This document shows, piece by piece, positions 16,388 to 25,233 of a stretch of DNA of 64,000 nucleotides. The DNA is taken from contig CAWKOH010000015.1 of NCBI GenBank assembly GCA_963851245.1, positions 1-64,000 on the forward strand, written 5' to 3'. The first letter of the stretch is position 1. The number at the start of each line of letters is the position of its first letter. Both the position numbers and the translations under genes were made by a program. The stretch comes from CAWKOH01 sp963851245 (GTDB taxonomy: Bacteria > Actinomycetota > Acidimicrobiia > Acidimicrobiales > Palsa-688). The notes beneath the pieces were generated by a model. It saw nothing but the letters and a program-made list of their open reading frames with translations. It ran no database searches and was not told where the DNA came from.

Positions 16388-17377
16388 TCAGGCCAGCCGG
16401 CGCCCCATGCTCACTCGTGGGGCGTGCGTTGCCAGCTCGGACTCGTCAGCTACGACTTGCGCCAGCCTGGGGCTCAACGGTCCGGGCAGGTCTTCGAAAC
16501 CGAGGCGGCGATACCAGGGAGCGTTGAAGGGAACGCCGGCGAAGGTGGTCAAGGTGATGAGCCGGTCTCCTCGCCGGAGGGCGACGCCGCAGGCGGCCTC
16601 GACGAGAGCCCGTCCGATGCCGAGCCGGCCGTACTCGGCCAGCACCGACAGCTGACCTATGTGCGCATGACCGTCCACCTGCTCCAGCCGGGCAAAGCCG
16701 AACGGTGGTCGCCCGGCCACGAGCGTGCCAATGGTGCGAGCCTCCTCGGCCTGTCTGGCTGCGGGAGGCGAGGCGGGTAACGGCCACAATCCAAACGGCT
16801 CGAGGAGTCGATCCGACGCCGTCTCGATGCCGGCGATCAGATCGGCCTCGCTCGACTCCATGGCGCGAACGGTCGGGTCGAAGTGCGCCGGTTCGTTGAT
16901 GTCTTCGATGAGCTGGAGGTCCGCCGCGTCCTGCGGTGTCGATGGATATCCGCGGTGCTTGAGCCGCTGCGCCTCGGCGGTCAGACATACGACGTGCCGG
17001 TTGCCCACCCGGCGGGTGGTCCAGGCCCAACCGGGGAACAGCTCGATATCCCCGCCGGCGTCGCTTTGCACCGCATGACCGTCAGGACGGTATGTGAGCC
17101 CGGTCAGGTCGACTCGCCTGCCGTCGGGTGCCTGGAGCACCGTCATGGCGCCCGGCTCCTCCAGCACAGACGCGAAGCCGGCGGCCGCGAACCGCGACAC
17201 GCTGGCGATGAGCTGAGCGCGGGGTAGGAACAGGTCAGTGTCGTGGTGAGGTCGGCTCACCCGGCCGGCCAGCACGTCGATACCCCATCCACCTCCCAGG
17301 CGGGCGTCGAAGCCCTCGAGGCGCTCGAGCTGCTCCAAGAGCGGTTCGAACCCGGCCGCGCCCGTCGCCTCGGTCAT
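16388..17377 (-). CDS. LinA-type nucleotidyltransferase fused to GNAT acetyltransferase
   Basis: Residues about 1-170 match the lincosamide/aminoglycoside nucleotidyltransferase-like fold: GGWGIDVLAGRVSRPHHDTDLFLP contains the GGW start and the DxD metal pair, followed by VDLTGLTYRPDG. Residues about 175-329 are a GNAT domain with the acetyl-CoA loop in LSVLAEYGRLGIGRALVEAA (motif A, R/Q-x-x-G-x-G/A) and YRRLGFEDLPGP near the end. The combination suggests modification of a small molecule, perhaps drug detoxification, but no substrate can be assigned. ATG 17377 has no clear ribosome site; in-frame GTG codons at 17386 and 17425 are possible. Confidence 0.8.
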   Translation of the reverse strand: MTEATGAAGFEPLLEQLERLEGFDARLGGGWGIDVLAGRVSRPHHDTDLFLPRAQLIASVSRFAAAGFASVLEEPGAMTVLQAPDGRRVDLTGLTYRPDGHAVQSDAGGDIELFPGWAWTTRRVGNRHVVCLTAEAQRLKHRGYPSTPQDAADLQLIEDINEPAHFDPTVRAMESSEADLIAGIETASDRLLEPFGLWPLPASPPAARQAEEARTIGTLVAGRPPFGFARLEQVDGHAHIGQLSVLAEYGRLGIGRALVEAACGVALRRGDRLITLTTFAGVPFNAPWYRRLGFEDLPGPLSPRLAQVVADESELATHAPRVSMGRRLA

Positions 17378-17453
17378 CGATCGCACCGTAGCGGCAAGGG
17401 CTCCCTCAGATCGTTCAGAGCCCACTCGCCTCGGGAAGAACCTGAGGTAACCG

Positions 17454-18446
17454 CTAGGCGTCGGTCGCCACTCCCGTTCCGGTGGCCTGTTTGCCGGGGT
17501 GCTGAGCCCGGAACTGCTGGACCGAGCATCCGGTCAGGACTGTGGGTCCGATCGCCCGGGCGGAGGCACTGCGGGGCAGGTTCAGGAGAGGCCCGAGCTC
17601 GCCGAAGTACTGGCCCGGCCCGATCACGGTCACCTTCTCCTCGGCGCCGTTGTCCCGCTCGCGCAGGATCTCCACTTCCCCCGACTGAACCAGGTACACG
17701 AGGTCGCTCGGGTCTCCCTGCCGGAACAGCACCTCACCTCCGTCGAGCGTCACCACACGTGGCTCGAGCTGGTCGGCCGCAAGATGCGGTCTGAGCTCGA
17801 TCACGCGGTCGGCGAGCTGAGTGATGCGATCGTCGTGAGTGGCTACGACGACCTGCCGGCCGGGAGCCGCCAGGTTTCTCAGCAGCTGCAGGATGCCTTC
17901 CACCTGAATGTAGTCGAGGTGGGCGGTTGGCTCGTCCGCCAGCACAAGAGGCGGATCCTGTACGAGAGCCCGGGCTATGGCCACCCGCTGCTGCTGGCCC
18001 CCGGACATCTGGTCCGGGCGGTGGTGGGCCCGCTCGGCGAGACCCACCTGGTCGAGCAGGGCCGAGGCCTTTCGGTGGGCCACCGAGCGCGCCACCCCGG
18101 AGAGCCGCAACGGGACCATGACGTTGGATCGGGCGCTGAGACTCGGGATCAGGTTGAAAGCTTGGAAAACGACGCCGACGGTGTGGCGACGGTAAGTCGA
18201 CAGTGCGGTACCGCGTAGCTGGGTCACTTCATCATCCCGGAGCCGGATCGATCCGGAAGTTGGCTTCAGGAGACCGGCCAGGCAGGAGAGCAGGGTCGTC
18301 TTGCCGCAGCCCGATGGTCCGAGCAGCACGACCAGCTCACCATCGTCGGCGTCGAAGCTGAGGCCGTCCAGGGGCCGGATCTTGTAGCCACCGGAGCTGA
18401 ACTCGACGGTCAGGTTTTCGATCGACAATGTCGCCGGAGTCGTCAT
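17454..18446 (-). CDS. ABC exporter ATPase with C-terminal cyclic-nucleotide-binding domain
   Basis: Residues 1-225 are a LolD/MacB-type ATPase: Walker A GPSGCGKT (43-50), Q-loop VFQAFNLIP, signature MSGGQQQRVAIARAL, Walker B LVLADEPTAHLD and the switch histidine in VATHDDR. Residues about 228-325 are a Crp-like cNMP-binding domain with VLFRQGDPSDLVYLVQSGEVEIL and the phosphate-binding cassette FGELGPLLNLPRSASARA. The product is 330 residues and lies 5 bp downstream of a 349-residue FtsX permease; the pair closely resembles M. tuberculosis Rv0072-Rv0073 in size and order as I recall them. The sensor domain suggests that transport is gated by a small ligand. Confidence 0.9.
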   Translation of the reverse strand: MTTPATLSIENLTVEFSSGGYKIRPLDGLSFDADDGELVVLLGPSGCGKTTLLSCLAGLLKPTSGSIRLRDDEVTQLRGTALSTYRRHTVGVVFQAFNLIPSLSARSNVMVPLRLSGVARSVAHRKASALLDQVGLAERAHHRPDQMSGGQQQRVAIARALVQDPPLVLADEPTAHLDYIQVEGILQLLRNLAAPGRQVVVATHDDRITQLADRVIELRPHLAADQLEPRVVTLDGGEVLFRQGDPSDLVYLVQSGEVEILRERDNGAEEKVTVIGPGQYFGELGPLLNLPRSASARAIGPTVLTGCSVQQFRAQHPGKQATGTGVATDA

Positions 18447-18451
18447 CGGAG

Positions 18452-19501
18452 TCAGCCTCCGAAGGCGGCGGCCGGATCGGCCCCGGTCGCCCGCCGCAGG
18501 GCCACCAGACTCGAGAGGAGCCCTACCACCACCGCCACGATCGGCAGCGTGGCGTAAGCACTGGCCGGGATGTCGACGGGCTGGGCGAACATACCGCCCA
18601 TGAAATTGGAGATGATCAAGGCAAACGCCGCCGCCAACAGCGTCACTGTCACCGCCTGTAAGGCCAGGCTCCCGAAGAGCAGCAGAGAAGAAGAGCCGAG
18701 CGCTTTCAGGATGGCGAAATCGCGGACTCTCTGCAGCGCGGACACATAAAGAAGAGCGGCGATGATGATGGCCGCCACTATCCACATGAAGATCTTCGAG
18801 TTGTTGATCGACTTAACCCCGGCCGACAGCGCCTGCAACGTGCTCTGCTCGACGGCGTGGTTGCTCAAGACGGTCAGGCCGGCCGGTGCCTGGGACGGAG
18901 ATCCACTGGTCACGACCGCCGTGATCATTGGACGGCCACCGAGAGCGAGAGCCTGAGTGTCGGGCAGCGTCATGTAGATGATGGGAGTGCCGCCCAGGAG
19001 GGTGCGATTGTGCACCTGGCCGACCACCGTGAAGTGCATGGAGCCCACCGTGATGCGGTCGCCCACGCCTGCCCCGGCTCTGGTGTCGGCCACCACTTGG
19101 CCGGCTCCAGACAAGGCGTGACCCGATCTGACGGCGGGATCTCCGAGGCCTCCCAGTTCGACTCCGAACACCATGACGGTCTTGTTGGAGCCGTTGATCT
19201 GAGCCACCTGGCTCGGAATGATCGCCATCGGGTCGGCTCTGGTCACCCCGGGGGAGTGCGCGATGAGCACGGCGTCGGACTGTGGGAAGACGCTGACGGC
19301 GGTGATCCGGCCGTTGGCATTGCTGCTCAGCACCCATCCCTGCGCCCCCACCGCGCCGACTGTTCGGTTGATCTCCGCGCTGAAGCCGCCGGCCAGTCCG
19401 GCCAGCAGGAGGCTCATCGCCAGCACCACTCCGGCCCCCACGATCGCAATCAGAAACTGGCGATAACGGTAAGCCAGATCCGCAAAAGTCACGCCCCACA
19501 T
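18452..19501 (-). CDS. FtsX-family ABC permease
   Basis: A 349-residue membrane protein with an N-terminal membrane segment (LIAIVGAGVVLAMSLLLAGLAGG), a large periplasm-side domain (about residues 45-230) and three C-terminal segments (IFMWIVAAIIIAALLYVSALQ, LALQAVTVTLLAAAFALII and LPIVAVVVGLLSSLVALRR). RVRDFAILKALGSSS is the FtsX/DevC coupling region. It pairs with the downstream ATPase-cNMP gene, 5 bp away. Such transporters act on lipids or envelope material, or transduce mechanical force to hydrolases. Substrate unknown. It is divergent from the MFS gene across a 186-bp spacer. Confidence 0.9.
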   Translation of the reverse strand: MWGVTFADLAYRYRQFLIAIVGAGVVLAMSLLLAGLAGGFSAEINRTVGAVGAQGWVLSSNANGRITAVSVFPQSDAVLIAHSPGVTRADPMAIIPSQVAQINGSNKTVMVFGVELGGLGDPAVRSGHALSGAGQVVADTRAGAGVGDRITVGSMHFTVVGQVHNRTLLGGTPIIYMTLPDTQALALGGRPMITAVVTSGSPSQAPAGLTVLSNHAVEQSTLQALSAGVKSINNSKIFMWIVAAIIIAALLYVSALQRVRDFAILKALGSSSLLLFGSLALQAVTVTLLAAAFALIISNFMGGMFAQPVDIPASAYATLPIVAVVVGLLSSLVALRRATGADPAAAFGG

Positions 19502-19687
19502 GGCCAGGAGTATGGCATGAATTAGCGAGAGCGCGATGGTTCACCTGTCCCTTCGGCGGGGGGTTCACGCCGGCTATCGCTGTTCTAGGATCGTCGTGGA
19601 TCATTCGATTGTGTCGAGGTCGACTTCCCCCGCCCCGGCCAGGGATGTCATCGCACAGCCCGATCATTTCCGCCGCAAGGAGTCGCT

Positions 19688-21241
19688 ATGACCGAGCCCA
19701 GAGCAGTGCATGCTCGGTCCCGGAACCTGGTCCTGGCGGCCATGATCTTCGCCGTCGCTATGACCTTCATCGATCAGACGATCGTGTCGATCGCGGCGCC
19801 GAACATACAGAAGGAGCTCCACCTCTCGAACACGGGAATTCAGTGGGCTATCAACGCCTACCTGCTGGCACTGGCCGCTTTCTTTGCTTTCGGTGGCCGG
19901 CTCGCCGATACCGTGGGTCACTGCAAGATGGTCGTGCTCGGGGTGATCGTCTTCGCCTTTGCTTCGGCGATGTGCGGCCTGACACCCAAGGGCAGTGCGG
20001 CCGAGGCGTGGCTCATCACCTTTCGGGCGGTCCAGGGCGCCGGGGGAGCCATCATGTTCCCAGCCGCCCTGGGCATCGTGGTTCAGACTTTTGCATTGCG
20101 CGAGCGGGGCCGGGCCCTGGCTTTGTTCTTCGGTATCGCCGGTGGATTGACCGCGATCGGCCCGATTCTCGGTGGTTACCTGACGGAGTGGACCTGGCGG
20201 GCCATCTTCTGGGTGAACATCCCCGTCGCCGTCATCGCCCTCATCCTTATCGCCGTGTCCCGCCCGGTGACGGAGTACCAGTGGGCTCCCATTGACTACC
20301 GCGGCCTGGTCCTGATCGCAGGCGGGGTGGCCCTGAGCGTCGTCGGCTTCCAGCAGTCGGCCATCTGGGGATGGAGCAATCCGTGGACGGTGATTTGCAT
20401 CGTGGCCGGCGTCGCTCTCCTGGTGGCATTCGTGTTCGTCGAGCGGCGCACCGCTCAACCGCTCATGCAGGTGGACATCTTCCGTATTCGAGCCTTCGCG
20501 GCGGAGAACATGGTGCTTTTCACCACCATGCTCGTGTTCGTCCCCGTGTTCTTTTTTGCCAGTGAGTACGCCCAAATCGCTCTGGGGAAGACAGCTCAAC
20601 AGGCCGGGCTCTATCTTCTGTACTTCTTCCTGGGATTCGTCGTGATGTCTCAGGTCGGTGGGCGCATCCTCGACCGCCGGGGTGCCAAACGCCCGGTTGT
20701 CATCGGCTGCGCCCTGGCCGCGGTGGGATTTGGCCTCTGGGCCAGCAAGATGACGCAGCTGAATTTCTCGAACCAGGTTTGGCCTGTAGTCCTGGCCGGC
20801 GCCGGCATGGGTCTCATGCTCACGCCCGCGAGCACCGACGCGGTCAACCGGGCCTCACGCCTGTCCTACGGTGAGGCAACCGGCATCACACAGACCGTTC
20901 GGAACTACGCCGCCAGCCTCGGCCTGGCGATCCTCGGCACCATCCTGGTCACCCAACTGCGGTCCCGGGTGACCTCGTCACTGGTGGCCCAGGGGGCGAC
21001 CCGGGCCCACGCCCGGGCCGAGGCGGCGACGATCGGGCAGCTCCAGAGTGGCAGCTCGAACGCGTCGGCCATCCCGCACTTCATTCGCCTCGACTTCGCC
21101 TACGCGTCGCGCACCGTTTTTTACGTCATGGCCGGGATCATGGCGGCCGCCGCGCTGGTGGCTCTCATCGGTCTGGAGCCGGGCCTTCAGGAGGATATGA
21201 CGGACAGCAAAGGGGAGCAGGAGATCCATGACCAGATCTGA
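19688..21241 (+). CDS. MFS drug-efflux transporter, DHA2 family
   Basis: A 517-residue inner-membrane protein with a 14-helix pattern. The N-terminal helix contains MTFIDQTIVSIAAPNIQ (the DHA2 D-x-T-I-V-N/S motif), motif A is GGRLADTVGHCKMV, and motif C is in GGLTAIGPILGGYLTEWTWRAIFWVNIP. Proton-coupled export of drugs or cations is the family role. ATG 19688 follows AAGGAG at 6 nt. The C-terminal tail is acidic. It converges with the phasin-like gene. Confidence 0.93.
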   Translation: MTEPRAVHARSRNLVLAAMIFAVAMTFIDQTIVSIAAPNIQKELHLSNTGIQWAINAYLLALAAFFAFGGRLADTVGHCKMVVLGVIVFAFASAMCGLTPKGSAAEAWLITFRAVQGAGGAIMFPAALGIVVQTFALRERGRALALFFGIAGGLTAIGPILGGYLTEWTWRAIFWVNIPVAVIALILIAVSRPVTEYQWAPIDYRGLVLIAGGVALSVVGFQQSAIWGWSNPWTVICIVAGVALLVAFVFVERRTAQPLMQVDIFRIRAFAAENMVLFTTMLVFVPVFFFASEYAQIALGKTAQQAGLYLLYFFLGFVVMSQVGGRILDRRGAKRPVVIGCALAAVGFGLWASKMTQLNFSNQVWPVVLAGAGMGLMLTPASTDAVNRASRLSYGEATGITQTVRNYAASLGLAILGTILVTQLRSRVTSSLVAQGATRAHARAEAATIGQLQSGSSNASAIPHFIRLDFAYASRTVFYVMAGIMAAAALVALIGLEPGLQEDMTDSKGEQEIHDQI

Positions 21242-21285
21242 CGCACCGGTCGAACCGGCGCGCCGAGGTGCCTGCTAGAAGAGGC

Positions 21286-21651
21286 TCAGGCCGCGGCTGG
21301 CTTGGCTACGCCGCCGACCAGGCGCTCGGCGAGCTCTCGCTGAGCGTCGATCATCGTTTGGGCCAGTTCGAACCCGGCGGCCACGCTCTCCCGAGCGTCG
21401 AAGCGGGGGAGGCTCCAGAGGGACCCGTCGAGGCCCTTCGATACCGCGCTGGCCACCGACCCGATCGCCTGATTGGCCAACACCTGGTTTCGCTTCATCG
21501 ACACCAGGGTGGCGTCCGCCACCGTGTCGGAGAACTTCCGCGCCTGCCCGAAGGCCGACTCGAAGAGGTCCTGTGCTTGCTTGATGGAGTCCTCGGTCGC
21601 GCTGAGGACGGCGGTGGCGAAGTCGGTCGAGGTCTGCTTGGCAGCTGTCAC
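21286..21651 (-). CDS. Phasin-like protein
   Basis: A 121-residue, mostly helical protein starting at GTG 21651 behind an AGGAG site at 8-nt spacing. The core (DFATAVLSATEDSIKQAQDL, SVAAGFELAQTMIDAQRELAERL) resembles phasins, which coat polyhydroxyalkanoate or lipid granules, and also mycobacterial heparin-binding-hemagglutinin-like helices. No membrane segment or signal is seen. The acyl-CoA ligase lies upstream on the same strand, ending 86 bp away, and an XRE regulator lies beyond it; together they suggest storage-lipid metabolism, but this is inference. A longer in-frame upstream extension to 21714 has no ribosome site. Confidence 0.72.
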   Translation of the reverse strand: MTAAKQTSTDFATAVLSATEDSIKQAQDLFESAFGQARKFSDTVADATLVSMKRNQVLANQAIGSVASAVSKGLDGSLWSLPRFDARESVAAGFELAQTMIDAQRELAERLVGGVAKPAAA

Positions 21652-21736
21652 GTTCAAATCTCCTACTGTCAGGGGGTTCCTTTTGAAGATACAGCACAGT
21701 GCTAAATAAATCAAGCAAACCCGCTTGGCCCGGCCT

Positions 21737-23287
21737 CTACTCGACTGACCGGTCCCGTCCTTCCCAGTAGGGTGCCCGCAATTCCCGCTTGAGGACTTTC
21801 ATGGCGGCGGAAAGCGGCAGAGGGTCGGCGCGGAACACCACCACCTTGGGAACCTTGTATCCGGCAATGCGCTCGCGCGCCCACGCCTTGATCTCGTCCT
21901 CGGTGACGCTGGCATCAGGCCGGGGGACGACGATAGCCATAACGGCCTCGCCCCATTGCTCGGAGGGGACGCCGATGACGGCCACCTGCGCCACCGCCGG
22001 GTGACTGGCCACCGCATTCTCGACCTCGGCGGAGTACACGTTCTCACCTCCGGTCACGATCATGTCCTTGACCCGGTCGACGAGATAGAGGTAGCCCTCC
22101 GAGTCCACGTAGCCGGCGTCGCCGGTGTGGTACCAGCCGTCCCGGAAAGCCAGCTCCGTCTCCTCGGGCCGGTTCCAGTACTCCCGCATGTAGTTGCCGG
22201 CCTTGGCGCAGACCTCCCCTGAGGCGCCGGCACCGACCTCGGAACCCTGCTCCTCTCTTATCGAGATCACGGAACCGGGCATGGGGCGACCGGCCGAGCG
22301 GAGCAGGTCTCCGCCGCGGCGGTGCTCCTCGGGACCCAAGCAGGTCAGCAGCCCGCAGCTCTCCGTCATCCCGTAACCCTGATAGATGGCCATTTCGGGG
22401 AAGAGGGCCAGCACCCGTTCCAGCAAGGCGGTGGGCATCGGCGAGGCCCCGTACGTGAGTACTTTCAGCGACTTGAGGCGATCGGCCCGGAAGGCGGGGT
22501 GATCGAGGAGCATCCCGATCATGGTGGGAACCATCACCGTCATGGTGACCTGATCCCGCTCGATCGCGTCCAGCACCGCCTCGGGACTGAACAGCGGAAC
22601 CGACGTCGTAACCCCCCCGACGGCCGGTATGGCCAGTATCCCTCCCAGCGAGGCGGCGTGGAACATCGGGGTCTGGTGCAGGTATACGAAATCCTGGGAC
22701 ATGCCCCAGCGGGTCGCCACCTTGTAGATGTCGAGCATGAGCGCTCGGTTGTCCAGCACCACCCCCTTGGGTAGACCCGTGGTGCCCCCCGTGTACATCA
22801 AGATGGCGATGTCGTCCTCTTCTCGCTCCTCCGGCAGCTTGGCCTGGCCCGCCTGGATCAAGGATTCGAAACTCAGATCGGAGTCGCCCTCGCCGATCAT
22901 GACGACCTTCTCGACCCCGGCTACTTGACGGACCCCTTCTATGAGAGGGGCGAAAAAGCTGTCCACGAAGCAGACCTTGGCTCCCGAATCGGACAGGATG
23001 AAGGACAGCTCCTTGGGGGCCAGGCGAAGGTTCAGAGGGTTGATGATGCTGCCACCCAGGAAGCCGGCGTGGTAGAGCTCCAGGTAGGCGTGCCCGTTCA
23101 GGGCCATCACCGCGAAGCGCTCGCCAGGCCCGATTCCCAGCTCAGCCCTCATGCCGTCGGCCAGCCGGCAGACCCGATCCAGGTGCTCGGCGTAGGTGGA
23201 CCGGAACGGTCCGTCGATGACCGCGGTCGTGTCGGGCAGGCGTTCGACCGTCGGCAAGAGGAATCGGTGGTACACGAGCTCCTTCAC
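21737..23287 (-). CDS. Fatty-acyl/AMP-binding CoA ligase
   Basis: A 516-residue member of the ANL superfamily that activates a carboxylic acid as acyl-AMP, then acyl-CoA. The phosphate loop is MYTGGTTGLPKGV, the adenine-binding block YQGYGMTESCG, the hinge aspartate is in YHTGDAGYVD, and the C-terminal lysine region is PLPLSAAMKVLKRELR, where the catalytic Lys is followed by VLKRELR. The GTG start at 23287 follows GGGAGGAGGG. It lies divergent from the XRE regulator. The usual A10 motif often reads P-x-x-x-x-G-K; here it reads LPLSAAMK, which should be noted. Confidence 0.93.
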   Translation of the reverse strand: MKELVYHRFLLPTVERLPDTTAVIDGPFRSTYAEHLDRVCRLADGMRAELGIGPGERFAVMALNGHAYLELYHAGFLGGSIINPLNLRLAPKELSFILSDSGAKVCFVDSFFAPLIEGVRQVAGVEKVVMIGEGDSDLSFESLIQAGQAKLPEEREEDDIAILMYTGGTTGLPKGVVLDNRALMLDIYKVATRWGMSQDFVYLHQTPMFHAASLGGILAIPAVGGVTTSVPLFSPEAVLDAIERDQVTMTVMVPTMIGMLLDHPAFRADRLKSLKVLTYGASPMPTALLERVLALFPEMAIYQGYGMTESCGLLTCLGPEEHRRGGDLLRSAGRPMPGSVISIREEQGSEVGAGASGEVCAKAGNYMREYWNRPEETELAFRDGWYHTGDAGYVDSEGYLYLVDRVKDMIVTGGENVYSAEVENAVASHPAVAQVAVIGVPSEQWGEAVMAIVVPRPDASVTEDEIKAWARERIAGYKVPKVVVFRADPLPLSAAMKVLKRELRAPYWEGRDRSVE

Positions 23288-23368
23288 CGGTCCCTCCTCC
23301 CTGCGTGGTCACACGTCACGCGTCGTCCCCGGATCATAGGACGGCGTGGGCGGTTTATCGGGTGGCGG

Positions 23369-23374
23369 TACCCT
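23369..23374 (+). promoter_or_regulatory. -10 box (TACCCT) of the XRE gene
   Basis: TACCCT ends 9 bp before the ATG at 23383, leaving no room for a ribosome site, which points to a leaderless transcript. The same hexamer-start spacing is seen at several genes in this window. Confidence 0.5.
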
Positions 23375-23382
23375 GTTGGCTC

Positions 23383-23802
23383 ATGGTGGACTTCGAGGCG
23401 CGGCGTTCTGCCCTCGGAGCCTTCATAAGGTCTCAGCGGGAGATGGCCAACCTGTCACTGAGACAGATGGCCGCCCTGGCCGACATATCGAACCCCTACT
23501 TGAGCCAGATCGAGCGCGGCCTGCACGAACCGTCAGTGCACGTCCTGCGGTCGATCGCCCAGGCGCTGAACCTCTCCGCCGAGACCCTTCTGGCCCAAGC
23601 CGGCCTCATCGACAGGTCCAATGGCCGCCCACCGGGGGGAGACACGGTAGAGGCCATCCGGTCCGACGCCCGTCTTACCGACCAGCAGAAGCAGGCCCTG
23701 CTGGCCGTGTACCAGAGCTACTGCGCCGACAATGAGGCGGCGGCCGGTCGAGAGGCCGCGGTCAAACGAGCAGGCGCTCGTCGGGAGCGCGAACACCGAT
23801 AA
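23383..23802 (+). CDS. XRE-family transcriptional regulator
   Basis: A 139-residue protein with one N-terminal helix-turn-helix (about residues 8-66): LGAFIRSQREMANLSLRQMAALADISNPYLSQIERGLHEPS, strongly typical of the Cro/XRE class. The remaining half is helical and ends in a basic tail. The ATG at 23383 is nearly leaderless. It is divergent from the acyl-CoA ligase and close to the phasin-like gene, so it may control lipid or storage genes as PhaR-type regulators do; that is inference. Its last 41 bp overlap the CMD gene on the other strand. Confidence 0.88.
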   Translation: MVDFEARRSALGAFIRSQREMANLSLRQMAALADISNPYLSQIERGLHEPSVHVLRSIAQALNLSAETLLAQAGLIDRSNGRPPGGDTVEAIRSDARLTDQQKQALLAVYQSYCADNEAAAGREAAVKRAGARREREHR

Positions 23803-24247
23803 CGGCGAGAGCCCGGCCCATGCCGAGCCACGCCCCGCAACACATGGTGAGGTCGGCGATCTCGTCGTCCCGGTAGGCCCCCCGCAGCCGGCCCCAGAAC
23901 TCATCGTCCATGGCCAGGTGGTCGAGGGCGAAGCGCTGGGCGAACTCCGCCGCCAGCCGCTCCCGGACGCTCAGTCGGTCGCTGTCCCGCCAGCCGGCGA
24001 TGTCGTCATAAAACTCTTCGTGGATGCCCGCTTCGGCTGCCCCCTTGGCGCGGGCGGCCCGGCAGACGGCGCAGTCGTTGATGAGGGCAATGGTGTACCG
24101 GGCCGCTTCCCGCTCCCGGACATCGAGGTGAGAGTGGTTGTAGACGGCGTCGGAGAAGCTGCCCATGCCCTGGGCGATCTCGGGCCTCGACACCATCCAG
24201 TCCACGTGCTCGCCGAGGCCGGTGTCGGAGAAGTCGATTCGTGTCAT
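23762..24247 (-). CDS. Carboxymuconolactone decarboxylase / AhpD-like protein
   Basis: A 161-residue all-helical protein. The CMD domain shows as YTIALINDCAVCRAARAKGA, with the CxxC pair at about residues 58-61, and the downstream helix DEIADLTMCCGAWLGMGRAL. In AhpD peroxidases a histidine follows as CxxCxxxH; here the corresponding residue is arginine, so peroxidase activity is uncertain. It could also act in beta-ketoadipate-type chemistry. Its 3' end overlaps the XRE gene by 41 bp tail to tail. Confidence 0.83.
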   Translation of the reverse strand: MTRIDFSDTGLGEHVDWMVSRPEIAQGMGSFSDAVYNHSHLDVREREAARYTIALINDCAVCRAARAKGAAEAGIHEEFYDDIAGWRDSDRLSVRERLAAEFAQRFALDHLAMDDEFWGRLRGAYRDDEIADLTMCCGAWLGMGRALAVIGVRAPDERLLV

Positions 24248-24399
24248 GGCGCGATCCTAAGTGCTGGCGACAAATCAAATCTTGAGAAAAAGTCGTGAAC
24301 CGCGCACCGAAGGGGCCCAAGTGACGCGATGATGCAGAAAGACGCGGGTGTCGGCGCCTTCAAGCACCCCAGTCGTCCCGACCGCAGAAGGGAGGATCG

Positions 24400-25212
24400 G
24401 TGAGCATGGCCATGTCGCTCACAGGGACCTTTGATGCCTTGGACTTTGCCGAAGTGCTGGAGCTCCTGGCTCGCAGGTCGTGCACCGGCCGTCTGAGTAT
24501 CCGGGCCGGCTCAGTGCACGCGACCGTCCACCTCGATGACGGGTCCGCCGTGGGGGTCGAAGTCAGCGGGACCGGTTGGCGGGACCCGGGGCGCAGCTGG
24601 CGGACATCACTGGAAGAGGTCTGCTTTCAGATCTTGCGGTCCGGGCGGGGATCCTTCGAGTTCCAGCCGGCCGAAAGGCGGGAGACGCCGGCCACCGGCT
24701 CGGTACGGCTAACCGAGGTGGTGGCGGTGGCGCAGAAGCGGCTGGCGCTCTGGCGGGAGGTGGAGTCGGTCATCCCGTCGATGAGCGCTATACCTCAGCT
24801 GTCCGAGGGGCTCATCACCGATGCCATGACAGTCAATCAGGAGCAGTGGCGGGTCATATGCGCCGTCGACGGTCGCCGGACGATTGCCGCTGTGGCCCGA
24901 CGGCTGGATATGGACCAGCTGGGCCTGGCCCAGATCCTCAAACCGCTGGTGGAGGACGGCGCGCTCGCGCTCGTGCGTCCCGAGAGCCTGCCGAGGTCGG
25001 CTCTGATGATCCGCACTGAATCGGTAGACGCAGTACCCGGAGAGGACGGCAGTGCCGACGCCCCGTTCCGTTTCGACGCCATCGAGTCCGAGTCCGAGAA
25101 CGATGATGAGGGCTCGGAGACCGGGTCGCGGCGCTCTCCGCTGGTGATACCCGCTTATCGCATCAGGACGCGGCGTGCCGGCATGGCTGCGGGCACCGCC
25201 CCCGTCACTTAG
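24400..25212 (+). CDS. DUF4388-domain protein
   Basis: A 270-residue soluble protein starting at GTG 24400 after GGGAGGATCG. The N-terminal ~110 residues match DUF4388 (LTGTFDALDFAEVLELLARRSCTGRLSI... VHLDDGSAVGVEVS), a domain seen in PatA-like and gliding-related regulators. A winged-helix-like middle (INQEQWRVICAVDGRRTIAAVARRLDMD... LKPLVEDGAL) follows, and the C-terminus is an acidic, low-complexity tail. The exact role is unknown; small GTPase or signalling links are common in the family. The next gene starts 21 bp downstream, so they form one operon. Confidence 0.82.
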   Translation: MSMAMSLTGTFDALDFAEVLELLARRSCTGRLSIRAGSVHATVHLDDGSAVGVEVSGTGWRDPGRSWRTSLEEVCFQILRSGRGSFEFQPAERRETPATGSVRLTEVVAVAQKRLALWREVESVIPSMSAIPQLSEGLITDAMTVNQEQWRVICAVDGRRTIAAVARRLDMDQLGLAQILKPLVEDGALALVRPESLPRSALMIRTESVDAVPGEDGSADAPFRFDAIESESENDDEGSETGSRRSPLVIPAYRIRTRRAGMAAGTAPVT

Positions 25213-25233
25213 CGGCCGGCGGGCCGGCCTCCC

